A stretch of 38,397 nt of DNA, taken from assembly GCF_024129865.1 (NCBI RefSeq), contig NZ_JAMYFE010000059.1, positions 1-38,397 on the forward strand. Direction: 5' to 3'. This document shows positions 32,852 through 38,397 of the stretch, piece after piece. The position numbers and the translations under genes are program-made. Position 1 is the first letter of the stretch, and every line of letters begins with the position of its first letter. The DNA is from Stieleria tagensis (GTDB lineage: Bacteria > Planctomycetota > Planctomycetia > Pirellulales > Pirellulaceae). The notes under the pieces are model-generated. The model was not told where the DNA came from and did not search any database. It saw only the letters and a list, made by a program, of their open reading frames with translations.

Positions 32852-34049
32852 AGATGGTATTTGATTTCATCGTCCGTGTGGATTCCATTGCTGCACCGGA
32901 TCGTCGGGACCGTGCGGCGACTGCGATGCTGGTTACCAATGCCACGGCGACTGGCGAGGCAATCGTTGTGGCAGATAGGAACGTCGACTTGCCAGATGAG
33001 CGAATCGTCTGGTTCATCGCGACAGCGGGCAGAAATGGATGCTCGGCTGCGATCGCATTCAGAATCGCCAGGCGAACGTCATCTGAGATTGGTGATTGGT
33101 CTGTCGTGTCGGCAATGAGATCGACGCTGCGGTGTAACCCGACCGTGGCGTCCAATACCACGTCGACAACCGAAGGCGTCAACGGCTCGATCGGTGACAG
33201 GACTCCGTCGGCATGGACATCAATGAATCCCGTTTGCTGGCCAAACCAGGATGCAATGACCGCATCGGTCTGTCGACGGTCGACGCGATCGGCCGAATCG
33301 ATTGATAAATCGGCTGTCCGCCGCAATTGGTCGATCGACGCGATGTCAATTTCCCATGGCTTTTCCAATTCGTCATTGTCGGGCGACAGCGGGTCTTGAT
33401 TCGATAGTGGCTGTATTTCAATCACACCGCCGGAGTCTGATTCTGACCAGATCGACTGATCCATCGGACGCTCTGTTGTCGCAGTCGCAGACTTTGTGAT
33501 GGGGTCAAGATTCAATCTCTCATGAACAACAGTCGTGACGGAAGCAAACGCTCGAAGCTCACTATCCGCTGTGTCGGATTGCTGTGGTGCAGGTAAGAAG
33601 GAGGTGAGACTTAGCGGCGGGCGATCCGGGGGCAACGAGGGGACGCCTGTGGAATCGGGATTGGGAACCGGTTGTGGCAATGTTGGTGAGACTGGTTCTG
33701 GCAACAGTGACTCGCCACCGGGCGGTGGCAGCGTCGACGCGGGTGGCTGGGGAGTCGGTTCGCGACTGCCTTGCGGACGGTCAAGTAACCCGCCGTCATT
33801 GCGTGCAGGACGGTCCAGCCCCGGTGGATCGCTGCCATGATGGTGTTGCCGATCCACTTGGCCCTGTTGAGTGTCGTGCGCAGAACGAGTGACCGCCGAC
33901 TCGGAAGGTGGCGCATTATCATGTTGTCGTTTTGCTCCTTCGGAAGCACCTTCGTTGGTGAAGGTGAGCGACACGAATTCGGCGGCAAGTAGGCATCTCG
34001 ATTCCAGTTGCTCCAACAACAGCGACCGTGATGATGACAAATTGTTCAT
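32850..34049 (-). CDS. LEPR-XLL protein with a degenerate dockerin and C-terminal membrane anchor
   Basis: Of 399 residues, 15-25 are the LEPR-XLL-type motif LESRCLLAAEF. A long Pro/Ser/Asp-rich, surely disordered region follows. Near residue 275, IDVHADGVLSPIEPL looks like a decayed dockerin half-repeat (D-V-x-x-DG-x-x-SP-x-D-x-L). The C terminus has one hydrophobic helix (about 357-378) followed by Arg residues (ARSRRSG), which recalls sorting-tail anchors. Its ATG overlaps the kinase stop by 4 bases (34046-34049), so it is the third gene of the sigma-kinase operon. A surface or envelope partner of the kinase is plausible, but unproven. No enzymatic motif. Confidence 0.75.
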   Translation of the reverse strand: MNNLSSSRSLLLEQLESRCLLAAEFVSLTFTNEGASEGAKRQHDNAPPSESAVTRSAHDTQQGQVDRQHHHGSDPPGLDRPARNDGGLLDRPQGSREPTPQPPASTLPPPGGESLLPEPVSPTLPQPVPNPDSTGVPSLPPDRPPLSLTSFLPAPQQSDTADSELRAFASVTTVVHERLNLDPITKSATATTERPMDQSIWSESDSGGVIEIQPLSNQDPLSPDNDELEKPWEIDIASIDQLRRTADLSIDSADRVDRRQTDAVIASWFGQQTGFIDVHADGVLSPIEPLTPSVVDVVLDATVGLHRSVDLIADTTDQSPISDDVRLAILNAIAAEHPFLPAVAMNQTIRSSGKSTFLSATTIASPVAVALVTSIAVAARSRRSGAAMESTRTMKSNTI

Positions 34050-36610
34050 GATGCGGATTCACCCGAAACCACTGTCCGCTGGTTCTGTTGGTGTTTGCGA
34101 AGGTATTGCCGATATCTCTTGACCTCCGGAGCCAGTTCGACCGCCAACGATTGAGCTTCAATGGCTTCGGTGAATGTCGCAGCGGCCGATTCATTGTCGC
34201 CACGTTGTTGTTGCAGGAACCCCAAGTTGTTCAAAACACTTCCGATCATCGACTGGGTTTCCGCGTCATTGCGAAAGAGTTGGGCAAGCGGTCTGCCATA
34301 CACCATCGCTGTCTGAAATGACTCCGCGGCCTTGTCCAAGTCGCCTGTTTTAGCCAACGCTAAACCCAGGTGGTTCAGGCTGACGACCAAGTCGCGTCGG
34401 TAGGTCGATTGGTCTGGCCAACGGGCCAAAAGTTGCTGGCCAATGTCGATCGCCTGGTCAAACGTTCGGATCGCATCGCTGGGCTGCCCGGCAGCCGACT
34501 GCGCCGTTCCCAACGTATTGAGCGTGGCAATGGTCTGGAGAGCGAGGTTGACATTGCCTCGATCAGATTGAAGTGCTTCGGTCTGCTGGGTCAGCGCCTC
34601 ACGGGCGTAGCCGACGGCGCGCTCAGGCGATTTTTTAGCCAACAACCCGCTCAAATTCCCTAGGACGGTGGCAAGCTGTTGTTTGGTTTCCAATTGATCG
34701 GATGATTCGACGCCCTTTCGAAGCAATTCGACGGAATCCAGATAGGCGCGCTCTGCTTCGTGATCAGATTGCGATTCGGCCAATAGCAGCCCAAGGTTGT
34801 TCAGCGTAGTGGCCAATTGCAGTCGCGCAGAAGAGGTCTCTGATTGCGTTAGCAACTGCTCTTGCGCCGCAATTGCTTTGGCAAAGTAGCTTGCGGCTTG
34901 CTCCAGACTTCCGTGGGTCGCAAGTGCTTGGGCCAGATTGTTCTGGCTAACTGACCATTGCAATGCCAGGCGTTTGTCCCTGGGCGCCGCCCGTGCCAAT
35001 TCAGCAAAAATCGACTCGCTGCGTTCGAGGGCATTGATTGCCAGATCATTGAAACCCAGGTCGCTTTGAAACGTCCCGATTTTTCCAAATGTAATCGCGA
35101 CGTCTTCACGCAACTCCGGATCATTGCCGGCGCTAGCGGCGAACTGTTGGTAGTAGCTGAGTGTTTCTGCGAGCAGCTGTCGACGGACGGGGGCTGCGGC
35201 GGGAATCCCAGTCAACTGTTCGGCCATCTGAGACCCCAGCCGATCAACGGCACCGCGCGCCAAGCGTTCCATTCGGGCGGCACGTGCTAAACTGTTGTCC
35301 GAAACCTGTTTTTCGGCCGAAAGCATGGCTGTTCCCATTGCCAAACCAACGAGTCCGATCAATCCAATCAAGATTGCAAAAAGCACTGCCAGACGATGCT
35401 TGGATGCAAATCGAATGACGTGATCCACGATCGTCGCCGGACGGGCCAAAGTGGGTTGGCCGGCGAGTACACGCCGCAAGTCATCCGCAAATGCGCTGGC
35501 GGTGTCATATCGACCATCACGAGATTTTGACAATGCTTTGGCTAGCACAGTTTCTAGATCTCGCGGCAGATCACGACGCAGTTGTCGAAGCGGTGGAATG
35601 TCTCGCTCGGAGATGTTTTTGATCAGCGTTGGAGCATCGTCGCCGTCGTGCGCAGGTTTCCCTGTGAGTAGTTCATAGGTCGTGGCCGCAAGCGAGTAGA
35701 CGTCGGTGCGACCGTCAACGATCGCGTGTTGCCCTTTCGCTTGTTCGGGACTCATATAGCGGACGGTGCCGACCAAGTCCCCCGATCTGGTCAGCGAGAG
35801 ATCGGACTGGCAGCGGGCCAAACCGAAATCGGTGATCCAAATTTTTCCCTGTTGGTCAAGCATCAGATTGGACGGTTTCACGTCGCGATGGACGACGCCC
35901 GCGATGTGCGCGGAGTTTAGCGCGTCGGCAATGTCGATAGTCCATCCGATGATGTGCTGCCAATGGATGTCGTATGGACCGTTCCCTGAGCACTGACCGC
36001 AGGTCGCATGCTGGGTGAATGCGTGTTGCTGGTGCAACCATCCATCCAGGGAAATTCCATCGATAAACTGCATCGCATAGTAGTGCACCCCACGTTGTGT
36101 ACCGACGCAGTAGACAGGCACAATGTGCGGATGTTGTAACAATCCCGCGGCATACGATTCGTTTTTGAATCGAGCGATCTGCTGCGCATCAAGCAGCGAT
36201 GCAATCTGGAGCAATTTGATCGCGACCCGACGAGACAATGAATTCTGGGTTGCTTCATAGACGACTCCCATTCCACCACGACCGATCTCACGTTGAATCG
36301 TAAAATCTCCTAGCGTCGTGGTGCCCGTCGTCAGTCGATCAAGCGTCTCGATCGGGCCGGTGGCGTCGGGGGTAGTGGCGACACCATACAACGCATGGAG
36401 TTTCTTCAAATACGATTGGAAAACCGCTGCAATGTCGGGGTTCTCTGCAGCGATTACACCTGCATCAAGCGGTTGACCGTTTTCCAGAGCGGTCAAATAC
36501 CGATCGAGTTGCGTGGTCAATCGTGTCTGCTGATCGAACGTCAGCTCAGCCAATAACGATGACTCGGCAGCGGTACTGTCGATTGTCCCTGAGTGGTTGA
36601 TCGCAATCAT
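34046..36610 (-). CDS. Membrane Ser/Thr protein kinase with TPR sensor domain
   Basis: This is an 854-residue kinase. Residues about 103-385 are the Hanks-type kinase domain: glycine loop IGRGGMGVVYEA, Lys132 in VAIKLL, HRDVKPSN (Asp243), DFG (261-263) and YMSPEQAKG. An insertion with CGQC (204-207) sits between the lobes. One transmembrane helix (about 406-429) separates it from a C-terminal region of at least eight TPR-like repeats, probably the sensing or docking part. An about 100-residue helical head precedes the kinase. It overlaps the sigma factor upstream (ATGA 36607-36610) and the LEPR-XLL gene downstream (34046-34049), so all three should be made together. Confidence 0.94.
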   Translation of the reverse strand: MIAINHSGTIDSTAAESSLLAELTFDQQTRLTTQLDRYLTALENGQPLDAGVIAAENPDIAAVFQSYLKKLHALYGVATTPDATGPIETLDRLTTGTTTLGDFTIQREIGRGGMGVVYEATQNSLSRRVAIKLLQIASLLDAQQIARFKNESYAAGLLQHPHIVPVYCVGTQRGVHYYAMQFIDGISLDGWLHQQHAFTQHATCGQCSGNGPYDIHWQHIIGWTIDIADALNSAHIAGVVHRDVKPSNLMLDQQGKIWITDFGLARCQSDLSLTRSGDLVGTVRYMSPEQAKGQHAIVDGRTDVYSLAATTYELLTGKPAHDGDDAPTLIKNISERDIPPLRQLRRDLPRDLETVLAKALSKSRDGRYDTASAFADDLRRVLAGQPTLARPATIVDHVIRFASKHRLAVLFAILIGLIGLVGLAMGTAMLSAEKQVSDNSLARAARMERLARGAVDRLGSQMAEQLTGIPAAAPVRRQLLAETLSYYQQFAASAGNDPELREDVAITFGKIGTFQSDLGFNDLAINALERSESIFAELARAAPRDKRLALQWSVSQNNLAQALATHGSLEQAASYFAKAIAAQEQLLTQSETSSARLQLATTLNNLGLLLAESQSDHEAERAYLDSVELLRKGVESSDQLETKQQLATVLGNLSGLLAKKSPERAVGYAREALTQQTEALQSDRGNVNLALQTIATLNTLGTAQSAAGQPSDAIRTFDQAIDIGQQLLARWPDQSTYRRDLVVSLNHLGLALAKTGDLDKAAESFQTAMVYGRPLAQLFRNDAETQSMIGSVLNNLGFLQQQRGDNESAAATFTEAIEAQSLAVELAPEVKRYRQYLRKHQQNQRTVVSGESAS

Positions 36611-37281
36611 CTGTGGTCAACTCCCGATGTTTTAAACGCTTCGAGAGCGCGCAACCACAACATTCGAACAGCGCCACAATTGCGGTCCATCTGCGCAGCG
36701 ATCTCGTCAAACGACAGGCCTTGTAGCACTCGTAGTGTGATGACCTGGCGATGCGCAGGCCTCAATCGACTCAATTGGTTTGCCAGTTCGACGGATCGTT
36801 CCCGCGCCTGCATCGCCCCACTCGGTGATTGCCCACCAGCCGGCAGCATTGCGGCCAAGTTGACTGCGGATTCTTCCAATCGGTTGGAAACATGTTCGAG
36901 TGATACCTCACGACGGATGTCGCGTTTTTCAACCGTCACATGCCGTTTGAAATTGCGGTGCAGCGTATGGATCAAAATCGCTCGCAACCAGCACAACAGC
37001 TCGCCTTGGCTGTTACCGCGGAAACCCGCAAAATCTTGGTGTGCGGCCAACATCGCTTCTTGAACAATATCAGACGGGCTCAGGCGTCGACGCAGCCGGC
37101 GATCGAGTTGGGTGCTGGCCAGGATCGTTAAATAGTTGGCGTACCATTGCAACAGTCGCCCCAGCGACTGGCGATCCCCCGCGCGGGCGTTGGCCAGCAA
37201 CTTCGGAAACTCCATTTCGTCCCCGCAGTCCAGGTTCGGACTGTCGCCCGGATCGGACGTTTCACTGACAATTGACGACAT
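36607..37281 (-). CDS. ECF-type RNA polymerase sigma factor, kinase-linked
   Basis: From ATG 37281 the protein has 224 residues; the frame is open to 37515 but the added part has no sigma likeness. Region 2 is seen in LSPSDIVQEAMLAAHQDFAGFRGNSQGELLCWLRAI (about 67-103), and region 4 in LRPAHRQVITLRVLQGLSFDEIAAQMDRNCGAVRMLWLRALEAF (about 173-216). There is no region 3. It belongs with ECF factors linked to Ser/Thr kinases in planctomycetes (established pattern). No anti-sigma gene is adjacent; the kinase in the same operon probably controls it by phosphorylation (inference). Confidence 0.92.
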   Translation of the reverse strand: MSSIVSETSDPGDSPNLDCGDEMEFPKLLANARAGDRQSLGRLLQWYANYLTILASTQLDRRLRRRLSPSDIVQEAMLAAHQDFAGFRGNSQGELLCWLRAILIHTLHRNFKRHVTVEKRDIRREVSLEHVSNRLEESAVNLAAMLPAGGQSPSGAMQARERSVELANQLSRLRPAHRQVITLRVLQGLSFDEIAAQMDRNCGAVRMLWLRALEAFKTSGVDHR

Positions 37282-37663
37282 GATGATGAGCGGTATGAGA
37301 AAGGCATCCTGCCGGTCGAACTCGCCGATTCCTGTTGGCGCGGTGAAGAAAACACCGAACCGCGGCTCTCTGTTCCAGTTGCAGTTGATGCGCAAAACCG
37401 CCGGACATTTTTCAATGAATTTTGATCTCTCCCGGCGCAATGTTCGCTTAGGCTCGCCAGCGTTCGCGGGAGAGGCGGGAGCCCGATTTTGACTTGCGTA
37501 GACACCCATGCCCAAGAGAGCGTGAAGAAATTGAAGTGGCGCTTTTCATCACAACCCGACGCGTGAATTTTGAAGCCAGCGCCCATCAGCCTTTTCAGCT
37601 CAAGTGGATCGGCAAATTGCCGATTCGATCTCTTCACCCTCCCTTGGCGAGTCGGCCTTTCAG

Positions 37664-37735
37664 GGCCGGAGAGGGGCGCGCCGAGAACCCTCTCCGGCCG
37701 CTTAGACGTCCGACTCTCCCGCGGGGCGGGAGAGT
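37664..37735. repeat. Two adjacent perfect hairpins
   Basis: GGCCGGAGAGGG (37664-37675) pairs with CCCTCTCCGGCC (37688-37699), a 12-base stem. ACTCTCCCGC (37713-37722) pairs with GCGGGAGAGT (37726-37735), a 10-base stem with a 3-base loop. The second could end transcription of the minus-strand cyclase-like gene, but it lacks a U tract. The related CTCTCCCG/CGGGAGAG pair at 37427-37474 suggests one repeat family. Confidence 0.7.
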
Positions 37736-37743
37736 GAATTGCT

Positions 37744-37864
37744 GAAGCGCAACTCCAATACGCGTGAGCGAGGGATTTTGGGTGTTAGCGAGATCCATCG
37801 CTGACGCTTCGGGTTACCAAAAAACAATGCCCCACGCGAACACGCTGGCTTCAAGACTTGCATC
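37744..37864. repeat. Dispersed intergenic repeat with inverted arms (copy 2)
   Basis: Arms GCGTGAGCGAGGGAT (37762-37776) and ATCCATCGCTGACGC (37793-37807) form a stem with two mismatches. Flanks AAGCGCAACT, TTCGGGTTAC and CCCCAC match copy 1 (6-118) in order and orientation. It lies just downstream of the cyclase-like gene's stop. Confidence 0.72.
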
Positions 37865-37876
37865 TCACGCCCAGAT

Positions 37877-38397
37877 CTAGAGGTCTTGCGGCGGGCTGTA
37901 GAGTGGCATGTGTCGGTAGTAGACTTCCAAGCAATACAGCGAAAGACAAGTTTGGTAGAGCCGGCCGGCGTGTCGTCCCCATGCATCTCGCTGGGGCGAC
38001 CAACTGCCGCGTTCCGGACCACGCAATTCTTGCGTCGACGGCAAGGCCACCTTGAGTTTGTCATTCCACTGTTTCCATAGCGCGCCGCCGTAGTGATGCA
38101 ACGCTTGAGTCGCGTAGTACCAGTAATAGACGTCGCTATCCCGCAGATCGATGGGATGGCGTTGCGCCAGCGTTTCCAATCCGCGAGCCATTTCGGGAAC
38201 GTTTCGCTGCCAACCAATGTATTGTCGGCACAGAATGCCTTCAGCGGTCATCGATGGTGACGGCGCGTCGCCAGGACGATACGAGTAGCCGACAGCGCTG
38301 TAGTAGTCTGATCCATTGTTTTGGCTGACGGTGTCCAGGTATTCATCGACACGCTGAAGGACGTAGGGGTCAACCTCTAGCCCAATACCGCTAAATC
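37877..38397 (-). CDS. Prenyltransferase/squalene-cyclase-like repeat protein (C-terminal part)
   Basis: The frame is open to the right edge of the window, so only the last 172 residues are present; the start lies outside. The segment DSDVYYWYYATQALHHYGGALWKQWN, then GSWSPQRDAWGRHAGRLYQTCLSLYCLEVYYRHMPLY, has the alpha/alpha-barrel QW-like pattern of prenyltransferase/squalene oxidase repeats. Planctomycetes have many large proteins of unknown role with this end. True terpene cyclases carry a DxDD motif in the missing part, so activity cannot be judged. An internal ATG at 38251 is not the start, since conserved-looking sequence precedes it. Confidence 0.78.
   Translation of the reverse strand, partial: FSGIGLEVDPYVLQRVDEYLDTVSQNNGSDYYSAVGYSYRPGDAPSPSMTAEGILCRQYIGWQRNVPEMARGLETLAQRHPIDLRDSDVYYWYYATQALHHYGGALWKQWNDKLKVALPSTQELRGPERGSWSPQRDAWGRHAGRLYQTCLSLYCLEVYYRHMPLYSPPQDL

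Larger units (their letters stand above)
37282..37876. other. Intergenic mosaic of palindromes upstream of the sigma operon
   Basis: These 595 bases lie between the 3' end of the cyclase-like gene and the start of the sigma gene. They contain an inverted CTCTCCCG/CGGGAGAG pair (37427-37434, 37467-37474), the two strong stems at 37664-37735 and repeat copy 2 at 37744-37864. Small open frames here have no family likeness. The sigma operon promoter should lie here, but was not identified. Confidence 0.5.

Noticed and set aside
1-38397. tRNA or rRNA genes and prophage or transposon genes
   Set aside because: Gaps between genes were read for T-loop and acceptor patterns and for integrase or transposase likeness; none was found.

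Overview
The window looks like a chromosomal segment of a planctomycete, most likely a Rhodopirellula-like member of the Pirellulaceae. The grounds are family-level, not a database match. There are two proteins with an N-terminal LEPR-XLL motif and dockerin-like repeats, an ECF sigma factor joined to a Ser/Thr kinase, and methenyl-tetrahydromethanopterin cyclohydrolase outside the methylotrophic proteobacteria and archaea. Several more genes are secreted or Tat-exported planctomycetal types, and small palindromic repeats fill many gaps between genes. No tRNA, rRNA, CRISPR array, integrase or transposase was seen.

Layout. 1-272 holds a dispersed inverted repeat. 273-2432 (+) encodes a secreted thioredoxin-fold protein with carboxypeptidase-regulatory-like repeats. 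It converges across a 22-bp-stem hairpin on a minus-strand operon (7730 down to 2640): mch, a RimK-type ATP-grasp ligase, an OleC-like acyl-AMP ligase and a rhomboid protease. The first three genes overlap. Divergent from it are def and fmt (7907-9522, +), the formylmethionine pair. 9519-14966 holds a HEAT-like secreted protein (-), a zinc-ribbon membrane protein blown up by six 225/240-bp tandem repeats (+), and a membrane-anchored J-domain-like protein (+).

15098-19786 carries a small conserved unknown (-), a four-S1-domain RNA-binding protein (+), a sugar isomerase-like TIM barrel (-), and a divergent queF/queE pair for queuosine precursor synthesis. Both que genes appear to use non-ATG starts with good Shine-Dalgarno sites. 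19783-25275 holds a Gfo/Idh/MocA oxidoreductase (-), a secreted Pro/Tyr-rich protein, a GT4 glycosyltransferase and a secreted ankyrin protein (+). 25436-27820 (+) is an S9 peptidase with a VHL-beta-like domain near its N terminus, in which most hydroxyproline-pocket residues of human VHL align without gaps.

The last 10 kb is all on the minus strand: a sigma factor - Ser/Thr kinase - LEPR-XLL protein operon with 4-base overlaps, a DUF1569-like gene, a dockerin-bearing animal-type haem peroxidase, and a PhoX-like Tat protein flanked by two copies of a REP-like repeat. A partial prenyltransferase/squalene-cyclase-like gene runs off the right edge.

The strongest items for follow-up are the VHL-like/S9 peptidase fusion, the palindrome-headed tandem repeat array inside the zinc-ribbon gene, the sigma-kinase-LEPR operon, and the coupling of a tetrahydromethanopterin gene to OleC-like and rhomboid genes.
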